A stretch of 64,000 nucleotides of DNA from the NCBI RefSeq assembly GCF_022539505.1, contig NC_061514.1:324243090-324307089 (forward strand), in the 5' to 3' direction. The stretch is from Lolium rigidum. Lineage: Eukaryota; Streptophyta; Magnoliopsida; Poales; Poaceae. The position numbers were made by a program, and so were the translations under genes. Of the stretch, positions 32,460 to 45,401 are shown in pieces. A model generated the notes under the pieces. That model was not told where the DNA came from. It saw nothing but the letters and a program-made list of their open reading frames with translations, and made no database searches. How positions within the stretch are numbered: position 1 is the stretch's first letter; each line of letters opens with the position of its first letter.

Positions 32460-35353
32460 ATGGTAAACATTCAGTCAGCGAGACCGCGGATAGATCACAA
32501 ATTGCTACATGCAGTAACAAATGGCAATGCAGATGAATTTAAAAGTCTTATGAGTACAGCACAACCTCCGAGGACAACAGGTGATCGTGTTGTCATTCCT
32601 ATACCTGATCTGCACGGAGTGACATCAGATGCCGACGGGGTGCTCCACATTGCTGCAAGGTTGGAGCATGTCAACCTAGTGCATGAAATTAACAGGACTT
32701 GGAGCTATGCAGTCGATGTAGCAGCAAATAACACAAGAGGGGAGAATGCCTTGCACTGCGCGGCTGCTACAGGCAATGTCGCTTTGATTGACCTTCTCAT
32801 ATTAATTGCTGGAGATGATGATAAGAAAAGACAACTTCTGCGTGAGAAAAACGGCAAAGGGGAGACATGCTTGCACGAGGCAGTGCGGCGTGGAAAAAAG
32901 GATGCTGTGGAAAGATTGGTTCAGGAGGATGTGAAAGTCAACAGAAGTGACGGCAGCGGCTATGTGCTGGTGAATATAGATGACAACGAGGGTGTTTCTC
33001 CTCTCTACTTAGCCACAACTTTACGCCAACTCGACATTGTTCAGTTTCTCACCGAACCACCACGATGTGGTGATGTATTGTATCCAACCGCGTCCTACGC
33101 TGGGCCTGGCAGCAAGACTGCTCTTCATGCTGCTGTTCTTCTCAGCAAAGGTACTTGCTGTCATCTATATAAGTTCAGTTCTCATTGCAGTAACTCTCTA
33201 TCTCACTATATCATAATTGCAGAACTCAGCGAGCATCTCGCGAATTGGAAGAACGAAATCATAGACAAGGCCGATGCATTTGGGAGCACTCCATTTCACC
33301 TTTTGGCATCAACCAAGGACATAATTATTATGAAACTTCTTCTTAAAATGGATGCAAGTTCTGGATACTGTCCGGACAGAGAGGGATCACTACCCATACA
33401 CGTTGCTGCTGCAAATGGGAGCCGTGAGATTGTCAAGCTCTTATCTCAGAGTCGTCCGAACTGCTCTTTGTCACGCAATAACTTAGGCCAGACCATCCTC
33501 CATGTTGCTATCCAGAATGGAAGTAGCGATGTGGTCGATTATATATGCTCTGGAAAAAAGTTTGCACGAATTTTTAACATCAGGGATACTGATGGAAATA
33601 CAGCTCTCCATTTGGCTGTACTGCAAGGAAGTCAGTTAATATTTTGCCGGTTAATACAAAGGACGGAAGTATGTTTGAATTTCGCAAATAAGGATGAGCG
33701 TACACCACTTGATCTTGCACAGTTGAGTATTCCACCAGGTATTTCGTTTTGGTTGAAGGTATGTATGCATGTAATTGCCCCCTTTTGTTATATGGAGTAC
33801 ATCACACATTGTAATTTATTATTTACTGTGTTTCCATTTTCCAATCTATTATGAAGTCAATTTAACCTAGGTTTTAGATTAGTTCTCAGATGAGTGTGTC
33901 TGAGTATATAATTCAATGGTTAAAGTTGCTTGGGTGAGGTTTATCCTTTAGCATCTTACCTAAGCATCTTATAAACAGAGCATACTATATAAATACGTGG
34001 TAAAGAAAATAATTTGTCTAATAGAGAAATATTGATCCGTTAGGCAGGAAGAGATCATCTTTTCCTGAAGAATACCTTTTTCCCCACTTATGTAAGTCAG
34101 CAGAAATCCTGCTAGTCACACTTAAGAGAAAGCTGATATGTGCTAGTAATAGATGCAGGTAAACAAAGTAAGCTATTTACAAAAATTTACAAAGGGTTGA
34201 TGCCTTCAATTAGTGCAAGCACATTGGACGTTTCTTGCAACTGATAAATGAAGAAGTTCTGACTTTTATTAACTAATATTAGATACTCAATGTGTAATAC
34301 TACTATGTTTTGTTATCATCTCTACTAAGATCTCAATGTATAATACTCCCTCCGCACGATTTTAATCCACGCGATTAACTACGTATATAACCTGCTCCAT
34401 ATGAGACATCTGCGTCGATTTAATCTGAACGGAGGAAGTATGTTTTAGTGTCATCTGTACTGAAAGTTGCACATATCTTGTCTCGTTTCAGAATTACTTC
34501 CTCATAAGTGGTGCACGCCATACATTACTAATTCTGCGTTGGCTTGCGAGCCATTACTAATTGGGTCTGTTTATTACCCGTACTCCAGGCTCCCCAACAT
34601 TGGATCATGTATGCCCTCATACTAGCTGGAGCTGATTATGGTACCTGTCGAAGGGATCACTTGGCCCCAAACGTAGAAAAACTTGACAGGGAGAAAGAAT
34701 CTGAATTGATCAGCAAGTCCGCTGGGCCAGTGGCTGTTTGCGCGGTGCTTATCTTGACCACAGCATTCGCGGCGCCTTTCAGTGTGACAAAATTCTATGG
34801 CAGAAGGGTCCTTACGGAGAAGGATCTGAACATGGCATTTGCTTACAGGATATTCGTTATGTCTGATGCCATGGCATTTGCCTTCTCCGCCGTAGCCATA
34901 TCTTGCTCCACACTTGCTGGATTTTCCTTCACGAACAATGGGAGGAGACGGTCAGTCTACCTTGGCGCCGGCGTGGCATCCCTCTGTTCGGCGGCGGTGT
35001 GCATCGTTGTCGTCTTTACCGCAGGAGTGTACGTCGCGGTTGCTCCGGTGGTTGATGTCCCGACCAATGTGTTTGTCTGTATTTTTGGTGCTCTAGCTGT
35101 ATTCATCGTGGTGCAACTCATGCCGCTTCTCATGATGTTTCGGCACACGGAAGCGTTGATAGTGAGGCTTGGTTTGGGGGCATGGTTCAGGGCCGTGATC
35201 TGTGTGCTCCCTCGACAGCGCCGAGACACTGTTCCTGTGAGGTATCGTGGGCTCTATGTACGGGAGTTGTCAATGGCCTTTATCACTTCCGTAATTTGCG
35301 TCATGTTTTTTGGGACTGCACTCCTGTCGGCCAAGAGGGATATAAAAGCATGA
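32460..35353 (+). CDS. Ankyrin-repeat protein with PGG membrane domain, ACD6-like
   Basis: Exons 32460-33150, 33223-33758 and 34589-35353 join in frame to 663 residues. All introns are GT-AG: 72 bp (gtactt...ttgcag) and 830 bp (gtatgt...ctccag). About nine ankyrin repeats are visible, for example GVLHIAARLEHVNLV (60-74), ENALHCAAATGNVAL (95-109), GETCLHEAVRRGKKD (134-148), SLPIHVAAANGSREI and NTALHLAVLQGSQLI in exon 2. Exon 3 encodes the PGG domain: a linker with YGTCRRDH, then four or five hydrophobic segments (for example AVCAVLILTTAFAA and VASLCSAAVCIVVVFTAGVY). This is the layout of ACCELERATED CELL DEATH 6, a membrane protein of salicylate-linked defence and cell death; which member this is cannot be told. 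ATG 32460 is chosen over 32421 because an acceptor ends at 32450. No frame-breaking lesion seen. Confidence 0.85.
34346..34438. mobile_element. Stowaway-like MITE in intron 2 of the ankyrin gene
   Basis: 93 bp flanked by TA (34344-34345, 34439-34440). Ends inward: ctccctccgcacgattttaatccacg and cttcctccgttcagattaaatcgacg. It lies wholly inside the intron, about 150 bp before the acceptor, so splicing need not be disturbed. Confidence 0.8.
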
Positions 35354-35874
35354 TATATAGCAAGTTTTGTGGACGCCGGCTTACGAGATTGAAGATCAGA
35401 GGTTTGTGGTGGCATTTCGCTACTTCATGCACATTGTGTCATCATCTCCGGTCATTGTAGTTTGTAACTTGGTCGTAAGTTGTAATCATTAGATCCATTT
35501 ATTCTCAGACTAGTATTTTTTTTCGATATGGGAGCAGAGCCCCGACCTCTGTATCAATAGATGCACATAGCCATGTCTTTTATTTAAAAAGATATTCAAA
35601 GTGTATATTTATTACAATCACCCGGTATCTAAAATCGTAATAAGAACCAGCCAAAATATCCTGGCATATTTTTCCATTATTAAGATGTCTCATTTGATCA
35701 ACTAGTGAAGTGGCCTGCAGCCGTTCTGCACCATTAATGTAGCAAAGTTACAAATTGAGACATATATAAAGTAGAAATCTCATGGTATTTGTGATCCAAC
35801 CGGGTGCTATTTCCTGCTTAAATACAGCTAGCATGCAATGCTTACAATGTACTTTCGCTCTTAGAAAACGTGTA
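35354..35874. other. 3' flank of the ankyrin gene with a possible LINE 3'-end fragment
   Basis: The first ~150 bp are presumably 3' UTR; I see no clear aataaa. From about 35515 the plus strand reads attttttttcgatatggg followed by a cctctgtatcaatagatgcac segment, which looks like the 3' tail of a minus-strand LINE (compare the tttttttcgata tail at 35923). The end of that fragment is unclear. Confidence 0.35.
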
Positions 35875-36079
35875 CTCCGTCCTTCCCACCAAAAGTGTCA
35901 AAGATTTGACAAAATCTAAATGTTTTTTTCGATAAAGGATGCTTTATTACTTCAAGAAGCAATTACATCCAGCCTCTGCATAACCAGGATGAATACAGCC
36001 ATTTGTTGTCTCAAGAGTCCAAAGTAACAAAAATAAAAAAAAGGCGAAATACATATCGGAACGATGAATCATATGACGC

Positions 36080-38589
36080 CTAAGATGTATGTGGAGCTAC
36101 TATCCGTAGACTATGTTGCCACCCATGTAGGGAAAAAGTATCCCTCGCCGTATTCTCCAACCGTGTACAGACCTCCGTAAATAGGTCTCGGTTCTCCACA
36201 CGCTGAAGAGGTAACCACGAACGGAGAATACCTATGCATCTGTAGATGACCTGCAACAAAGAGCATTTTTTGTCATTAAAGATCTTGTCATTTCTACATA
36301 GCCGGAGCGCCCGGATAATCGCTAGCGCCCCCATCCTAAGAAGCATTTTAAACCTTGAGTTAATACCATGAAGCCAATTGCCAAAGACATTAGCGACACT
36401 AGTCGGCGGATACAAGGTAGACGCTACTTGGATGACTGACCATATAGATCTCGCAAACTGGCACTGGAAGAATAAATGTTTGATGGTTTCATCATGATGA
36501 CAAAAGACAAATCGTGTACTTCCGTGCCAATTCCGCTTAACAAGATTGTCTTAGGATAACCCCGCGACGAAGGTACCATCCAAAAATTTTAATTTTTAAT
36601 GGTATCTTCATCTTCCAATTTTTTTTATTATTATCAACCGGTAAATCAGAAAGCAAGATCGCATTGTATAAAGATTTTACAGAAAAAGTACCATCTACAT
36701 GGAGATTCCATCGAAATTCATCTGGCTCTGGCGATAACTGAATATCTCCAAGCCGCTGAATTAGATTGTTCCATGCCACAAGCCTTTGTCCTAGTAAAAC
36801 CCGTCTGAACGTCACATTCGGGGATGAAGTAGCCATTACAGTTGCAATGGTATCACCTTTGCGACGCGCAATTCTATGCAAAGCGGGATACTGTTCACTT
36901 AGGGGTGCATTGTCGAGCCAAGCATCTTCCCAGAACCGTATCTGTGCTCCATTCTTAATGGAGAAAGTCCCATGTCGAAAAAAGACATTTTTTGTCACCA
37001 TAAGACCAGCCCAGAAGTGTGAATCCCCAGGTTTCCAAACCACCTAAGATAATGTCTTCGAGCCGATGTACTTTCTCCGAAGTATAGTTTGTCAAATCAC
37101 ATCCTCGGTAAGTAGCTTAAAAAGCCATTTACCCAGAAGAGCTGAATTCTTGACCTCCAGGTCATGAACTCCAAGCCCTCCTTGATCTTTGGGACTACAA
37201 ACTATACTCTATTTAACCAGTCAATATTTCTTTTTCTCGTTGTCCCCTTGCCAAAAGAATCTGGATCGATAATAATCGAGTTTATGCAGAATTCCTTTCG
37301 GTAGGATGAAGAATGATAACATATACAGTACCATATTAGTTAGTACCGAATTAATGAGTACCAATCTTCCACCCAGGGACAACAATTTACCTTTCCAACT
37401 ACTGAGGTGTTTTTGTAATATTTCTTCCACTAATTTCCATTCCGCAATTGTCAGTCTCCGATAGTGAATCGAAATACCCAAATAACGAATCGGAAATTGG
37501 CCTTGCCCACAACCAAATAACTCTGTATACAGAGCTACATCGTCTTGGGCATCACCGAAGCAGAACAATTCACTTTTATGGAAGTTAATTTTCAATCCTG
37601 ATAATTGCTCAAAAGCTGCTAAAATTAATTTCAGATTTCAAGTTTTTTCAAGATCGTGATCCATAAAAAGAATTGTGTCATCAGCGCATTGAAGGATAGA
37701 TAAGCCACCATCAACCAGATGTGGAATCACACCTTCAATCTGACCATCAGACTTGGCTCTCTCTATGAGTACCGCCAACATATCCGCTACGATGTTAAAC
37801 AACATCGGAGATAGCGGATCTCCTTGGCGTAACCCTTTTCGTGTTTGGAAGTAGTGTCCGGTGTCATCATTAACCCGGATTGCAACACTACCTCCATACA
37901 CGAAATCATTAATTAGAGCTCGCCACTCAGGCGAAAAGCCTTTCATCCTGAGTGTCTGTTGAAGGAAAGACCATTTAATTTTATCATACGCCTTCTCAAA
38001 ATCAAGTTTTAAAATAACCCCATTTAATTTCTTAGAATGCATCTCATGTACCGTCTTATGCAAAACCGTCACTCCATCAAGGATATTACGTCCTTCCATA
38101 AAGGTTGTCTGCGATGGTAAAACAACATGATCCGCAACCGTATTAAGTCTAATGGTGGCCACTTTCGTGAAAATCTTGAAACTTACATTTAATAGGCAAA
38201 TGGGTCTATATTGTTGGATCCTTTCTGCCTCATTAATTTTCGGTAACAAGATAACTTCACCAAAATTTAGACGAAATAATTCTAGTTGTCCAATGTGTAA
38301 ATCACTCGAACAAATCTAGAAGGTCCGATTTAACAAGTATCCCGGAAGGTTTGATAAAACTCTGCTGGAAACCCATCCGGACCCGGTGCTTTGTTGCATT
38401 CCATTTGGAAAACTGCCTTCTTAACCTCTTCCTCAGTATAAGGTGCGGTTAGCAAGCCGTTTTCTTCCAAAGAAACTTGGGGTAAATCATCCATTAAGTC
38501 CTCGTTAAGAGAGAAAGTACTTTCCTCCGGAGGACCAAACAGACCATTATAATAATTAGTAATGTAAGACTTGAGTTGCTCATGGCCTT
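36080..38589 (-). pseudogene. LINE reverse transcriptase and zf-RVT region, broken
   Basis: Read leftwards: IQQYRPICLLNVSFKIFTK, the polymerase phrase LKLDFEKAYDKI (first catalytic Asp), RKGLRQGDPLSPMLFNI, and CADDTILFMD in place of the usual ADD box (38249-37638). A frame change follows, then KINFHKSELF and the thumb region IRYLGISIHYRRL to about 37221. After another break comes the zf-RVT domain (RFWEDAWL, 37043-36537) and a C-terminal piece (36415-36080). At least three frame changes or stops are present, so it is dead. The N-terminal end of this polypeptide lies at 47195-47313 (GDSNTRYFHGLVNGR). Confidence 0.85.
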
Positions 38590-38594
38590 CAATC

Positions 38595-40381
38595 TGAAGG
38601 AGATATGCCCTAGAGGCAATAATAAAGTGGTTATTATTTATATCTTTATGTTTATGATAAATGTTTATATATCATGCTATAATTGTATTAACCGAAACAT
38701 TAGTACATGTGTGATATGTAGACAAACAAAGAAGTCCCTAGTATGCCTCTTAACTAGCTTGTTGATTAATGGATGATTAGTTTCATAATCATGAACATTG
38801 GATGTTATTAATAACAAGGTTATGTCATTGTATGAATGATATAATGGACACACCCAATTAAGCGTAGCATAAGATCTCGTCATTAAGTTATTTGCTATAA
38901 GCTTTTCGATACATAGTTACCTAGTCCTTATGACCATGAGATCATGTAAATCACTTATACCGGAAAGGTACTTTGATTACACCAAACGCCACTGCGTAAA
39001 TGGGTGGTTATAAAGGTGGGATTAAGTATCCGGAAAGTATGAGTTGAAGCATATGGATCAACAGTGGGATTTGTCCATCCCGATGACGGATAGATATACT
39101 CTGGGCCCTCTCGGTGGAATGTCGTCTAATGTCTTGCAAGCATATGAATAAGTTCATAAGAGACCACATACCACGGTACGAGTAAAGAGTACTTGTCGAG
39201 AGACGAGGTTGAACAAGGTATAGAGTGATACCGAAGATCAAACCTCGGACAAGTAAAATATCGCGAGACAAAGGGAATTGGTATTGTATGTCAATGGTTC
39301 ATTCGATCACTAAAGTCATCGTTGAATATGTGGGAGCCATTATGGATCTCCAGATCCCGCTATTGGTTATTGGTCGGAGTGAGTACTCAACCATGTCCGC
39401 ATAGTTCACGAACCGTAGGGTGACACACTTAAGGTTGGATGTTGAAATGGTAGTACTTGAATATGGAATGGAGTTCGAATATTTGTTCGGAGTCCCGGAT
39501 GAGATCCCGGACATCACGAGGAGTTCCGGAATGGTCCGGAGAATAAGATTCATATATAGGATATCATTTTATGTGAATTAAATTGACGCGGAAGGTTCTA
39601 TGGAAGGTTCTAGAAGGTTCTAGAAAAGTCCGGAAGAAACCACCAAGGAAGGTGGAGTCCACATGGGACTCCACCTCCATGGCCGGCCAACCCTAGTGGG
39701 GGAGGAGTCCCAAGTGGACTCCCCTTAGGGGGCCGGCCACCCCCATATGGGAGGTGGAACTCCCACCTCTAGTGGGAGTCCTAGCTTGGCTAGGTTTCCC
39801 CTCCATATGGAAGGTTTTTGGTTCGGGTCTTATTCGAAGACTTGGATACCAACACTTGGGGTTCCACCTATATAATGCGGGGCATAGGGGAGGGGGCCGG
39901 CCACACCAAAGCCACAAGTTGGCCGCACCCCCTTGAGGCCGGTCACCCCCTCCCAAACCCTAGCCGCCCCCCTCTCCTCCATATCTCACGCGTAGCTTTA
40001 GCGAAGCTCCGCCGGAGTTCTCCACCGCCACCGACACCACGCCGTCGTGCTGTCGGATTCAAGAGGAGCTACTACTTCCGCTGCCCGCTGGAACGGGAGG
40101 TGGACGTCGTCTTCATCAACAACCGAACGTGTGACCGAGTACGGAGGTGCTGCCCGTTCGTGGCGCCGGAACCGATCGTGATCAAGATCTTCTACGCGCT
40201 TTTGCAAGCGGCAAGTGAACGTCTACCGCAGCAACAAGAGCCTCCTCTTGTAGGCTTTGGAATCTCTTCAAGGGTGAGACTCGATACCCCCTCGTTGCTA
40301 CCGTCTTCTAGATTGCATCTTAGCTTGGATTGCGTGTTCGCGGTAGGAAATTTTTTGTTTTCGATGCAACGTTATCCTACA
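38595..40381 (+). repeat. 5' LTR of E4
   Basis: Starts TGAAGGAGATATGCCC and ends ATCCTACA. TATA-like ctatataatg at 39868-39877 is the likely element promoter. Open frames at 39754-40450 overlap on both strands in a GC-rich U3/R region and are not genes. Confidence 0.92.
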
Positions 40382-40382
40382 G

Positions 40383-40394
40383 TGGTATCAGAGC
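40383..40394 (+). other. Primer-binding site of E4, initiator tRNA-Met type
   Basis: tggtatcagagc, the standard Copia site, starts 2 bp after the LTR end. Confidence 0.92.
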
Positions 40395-43300
40395 CGTGTC
40401 TATGCATAGATGGTTGCACGAGTAGAACACAATGGTTTTGTGGGCGTTGATGCTCTTGTTATCTTTAGTTTGAGTACTTTGCATCTTTGTGGCATAGTGG
40501 GATGAAGCGGCTCGGACTAACTTTACATGACCGCGTTCATGAGACTTGTTCCTCGTTCGACATGCAACTTGTATTGCATAAGAGGCTTTGCGGGTGTCTA
40601 TCTCTCCTACTATAGTGAAGATTCAATTTACTCTTCTATTGACAACACTAGTATCACCGTTGTGGTTCATGTTCGTAGGTAGATTAGATCTTACTCGAAA
40701 ACCCTAAACCACGTAAAATATGCAAACCAAATTAGAGACGTCTAACTTGTTTTTGCAGGGTTTGGTGATGTGATATGGCCATAATGTGATGATGAATATG
40801 TATGAGATGATCATTATTGTATTGTGGCAACCGGCAGGAGCCTTATGGTTGTCTTTAAATTTCATGTTGAGTAGTATTTCAAAGTAGTTGTAATAGTTGC
40901 TACATGAGGTGAACAACCATGAAGACGGCGCCATGAACTTTGACGCTACGCCGACGATGATGGAGATCATGCCCGTTGATGATGGAGATCATGTCCGTGC
41001 TTTGAAGATGAAGATCAAATGCGCAAAGACAAAAGGGCCATATCATATCACATATGAACTACATGTGATGTTAATCCTTTATGCATCTTATTTTGCTTAG
41101 ATCGCGACGGTAGCATTATAAGATGATCCCTCACATTAATATCAAGATAATAAAGTGTTCTCCCCTCGTATGCACCGTTGTACAGTTCGTCGTTTCGAAG
41201 CATCTCGTGATGATCGGATGTGATAGACTCAACGTTCACATACAACGGGTGTAAGCCATGTTGCACACGCGGAATACTTGGGTTTGCTTGACGAGCCTAG
41301 CATGTACAGACATGGCCTCGGGACAACGGAAACCGAAAGGTTGAACACGAGTCATATGGATGATATGATCAACATGTTGATGTTCACCATTGAAGCTACA
41401 TCATCTCACGTGATGATCGGTTTTGGTGTAGTGGATGTGGATCGTGTACCACTTAACAACTATAAGGGATGTTGTATTAAGTGGGAGTTCATTAGTAATT
41501 AGATTAAAACATGAACTATTTATCATGAGCTTAGTCTGAGTAGTATTTTGAATTAATTTTGTAGTATTGGCATCCATTTACTACTATGCGCTAGTCTTGT
41601 AATTGAGATAGAAATACTGTTAAAATCTGATAAGAAACTTTACGGATTGGTACCGTATTGTTAAAGAATCAAGAATTGATTAAGTCCTATTGCAAACTTT
41701 TAGTAAACCTCATATTGTTGATTCAATAAGCTATGGTTTCAATTAGTACCTAAAGTTATCTTGTCTCCGTGAAACTTGAAGTTCAAATCTGTTTGAAAAG
41801 TAAGGAGCTGAAAATTTAGTTTTCAGAAATAATCAAGGTATGAGATATATGTGATATCTAAGACCTTATTGCAAGATGATAGAATATAAATTTGGTGAGA
41901 ATACATAAACTCATAAGTTTTATGGGAATGTATGAAGGTTGAAGACGCCAGGCGTCACAATCCTCCAACTTTTGGGGCACTAATAATATTCGCATATCCA
42001 TGAAGTTATCATCCTTAGTATGCACCGTTGCTAAGACTCGTCGTTTCGAAGCATCACGTGATGATCGGGTGTGATAGATTCTACGTGTGCATACAACGGG
42101 TGCAAGACAGATTTGCACATGCGAATACCAAGGTTAAAACTTTACGAGCCTAGCATGTACAGACATGGTCTCAGAAAGTCATCATGATACAATGGATAAA
42201 ATTATGAGTGAAATTGTTCATCATATTACAAAGTTACTAATAGTGAAATCTGAAACACTTGTCATATGATGATCAACTTCAAAGTAAGAACCTCAAGGTT
42301 ATTGGTATTAGACCAACAAACCTAGAAGTTATTGATGTTGAAGTGTTTTTCTGAATAATGAGGAAAGCTAAAATAGAAACTGCAAAAGATATTTTGGCAG
42401 AAAGAAAGAAAAGACTAGAAAGTCTAGCTCAGGTGTATATAAATGATATACATGTTATGGTTGTATTCCTAGTTAGGTCACACTATGAAATTCTTGGGTA
42501 TTAGTACTATATTTGTTGGTATGAAGTGTCATACAAAACAACACAATACAAGAATATAATGGCCTAAGTGACTGACAAGGAATATGATAGGAATACACGT
42601 CTGGAACAAAATAAAGTGTTATTATGTTCGTCGTTGGCATTCTATCTAGCCCTTAGAATTTATAATAAAGAACTTAATAATTGTTATTTTGCTCTTGTCA
42701 AATGAAAACAATGAGTTGTTCAAATTATGACATTACTCCATGTATGATGGATAAGTTATTATAAATCTTAATGGTGAAACACACATACATAACACTGACG
42801 CTAAAATGCCATAAGGCAAATGATTTGAATTCCACTTATTTGTGGAACCGCTATTTAGGTCATGTTAGAAAGGAACGCATGAAGGAACTCCATGTAAATG
42901 GATTTTTGGAGTCATTTGATTTTTGAATCATTTGGCGCTTGCAAATCTTTTCTAAAGAGAATGATTAAAATACCGTTCATACCAAGAGTTGAACGGGCAA
43001 CTAACTTAGTGGAAAAATACATGATGATGTATGTGGTTCACTAGACATAGTTGTGTGCGGGAGATTCTTATACTTCATGAAAACTTTCAAAAATGAATTG
43101 AGTATATATGTGGATATATTCAATAAGGAAGAAGTTTGAAACATTTGAATGGATTCAAATAAATTTCAGCATGAAGTGGAAATCATCGTAATAGAAAAGT
43201 CAAATATCTGTGATTGGATCATGGTGAAAATATTTGAATTACGAATTTTAGCGAACATCTAAGAGAGTCATGAAATTGTTCTACAAACTCACATTTCTTG

Positions 43301-45388
43301 GAGCATCATAATGATGATATAATATCCGAGAGATGTATCCAAACCTTGTTGGATTAATGATGAGATAAAATATTATGACGCCATTATATTTTTGTGGATT
43401 ATGCTTTAGTGACTACCGCTTTTACACTGAATAGAGCATCATCATGATCCGTTGAAATGACACCATACAAGTTATGGTATGGGTATAAACCCTAATAGTA
43501 TTTTCATTAAATTTTGGTATAAGAGTTTACAACCAAAATCGGATGAATGTCTTTGTTGGTTATCCTAGAGATTTAATTGGGAATTCTTCCCACGAGACAA
43601 AGATAAAAGTGTTTGTCAATGTTTCTTATTTCCGAGAAATTGTTTCTAGTGAAGTATTTGAGTGGGAGGACAATATAATTTGATAAGGTTTATGAACCTG
43701 AGCATAATGATCAGAGTAGCGCAGCATCGGAATTGGTTTCGGAAGCGGCCACGACGATCATGGCTCCCATGACTACAAAGTGTTTTAGCCATGGAGATCG
43801 AAGTACATATTGAACCTTGTAGGTATGGTTTACTTTGTGATCAAATAAATGATTTGTGGACAAAGGATTGATTTTGAAACAATGATAAACCAACTACAAA
43901 CAAAGAAGTTATGATGGGCCCTGACTCCGTTAAAATGGCTATACGCCATGAAATCCAAGATAGATGAATACTTTTTGAAAGTAAATAGATCTATAAAATT
44001 GATGGACTTGGATGAAATATCCTTGAAGAAGCTTGACTTGTCGAAAAGTTGTTTACGACAAAGTTCAAAGAGTTGACTACGACAAGATTAGATCTTCCGT
44101 AGCAATGCTTAAAGTCTATATGGATTATTCTAGTAATCACTACATATTTCCTTTATGAGATATGTTAGTAGGATGGCAAAATACATTACTTATCAGAAGT
44201 GTGTATTAAAGGTGTATACAAGATACAACCAAGAGTTTTGCTGGTCCATGGAATACTAGATAGGTATACGAACTTCAATTGGATGAAGTAAGTATCACGG
44301 AGTTGGAATCTTCACCAGATGAAATAGTCAAAGAGTTTTTGATTTCATCAGAGACGATGAAGAGGCTTGCATTTGCAAGAAATTAAGTGGGAGCGCTAAG
44401 ACACATTTATAATACTTTATGTAGGTGACATATAGTTGGTTATAAATGATGTAATTATATACTTGATTAAAAGGTTTCATTGAGAAATTAATTTCAATGA
44501 AAGGATATGGACTGAAACATATCTAGTGTCAAGATCTATGAAGATAGATTGAAACACAAAATAAGTTTAAGTCAAAGTACATAGAATGGATATTGAAATA
44601 GTTCAATATAGAAATATTAAGAAAATGTTCTTGTCATGTGAAGTTTTAACAAGACTTGAGTGTATCTGATACTCAATGAGTAAAAATACATGAGTGATTA
44701 TGGTTCACGAATAATATGTACACAATCAGATGACCTGTGCGCTAAAATGTTACGAGCATATACCAGAATGATTCATGAGATGATCATTGGACGACAGTAA
44801 GAGTATCCTTGAGTACTTTAGAACAACCAAGGATATATATATGTTTTTGTATGGAGAAATGACAAACAAATCGCTGTAATGTGATTACACCGATATTTGT
44901 TTTGTCACATATAAAAATAGAATTTCAATCTCAAATTAGACTAAGTGTTGTTTTAAAGGTAGCACAATGAGCTAGAAGTTGTCTATGTTAGATTTAGAAG
45001 AGTTCTAAATATTGTGACGGATTCTACAAACGAAAGGCAGAGTATGTCATTGTTTTGACAATGACTGAGGATGTTAAGTCAAGAAGTTCTTTGAGAACTT
45101 GGTGTAGTTCCGATAGTGTCAGAATTTTGAAACTATATTGTATGTGACAATATTAGTGACTTATTTCAGACCGCGGAATTAAGGTTCCACCAGAAGACCA
45201 AACATATTTAATGCCGACTCATTTGAAAAAGAGTGATACGTTGAGACGCAAATGAATTACAAAATACATACGTTTCTGAGCATGTCAGATCCGTTGACTA
45301 AAGGTCTCCCTAGGGCAAAGCATGACCAACACCAGAAAGCCATGGGTGTTAGGTATATTACAATGTAATCTAGATTATTGACTCTAGT
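40395..45388 (+). pseudogene. Degenerate gag-pol interior of E4
   Basis: About 5 kb without a frame above 90 codons. Homology to E5 is still readable by eye: the leader at 40440-41500 matches 51300-52370; a short match to the integrase start lies near 42840-42960; the block near 43425-43480 (gttgaaatgacaccata) matches 54378-54400; and the RNase H tail near 45280-45365 matches 62295-62375. Gag is largely gone. With nearly identical LTRs this cannot have encoded its own mobilisation. Confidence 0.8.
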
Positions 45389-45401
45389 GCAAGTGGGAGA
45401 T

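Noticed and set aside
39818..40450. 210-codon frame in the E4 5' LTR (and 46740-47213 in the 3' LTR)
   Set aside because: Entirely inside LTR sequence and crossing the LTR border in one copy; not conserved as coding.
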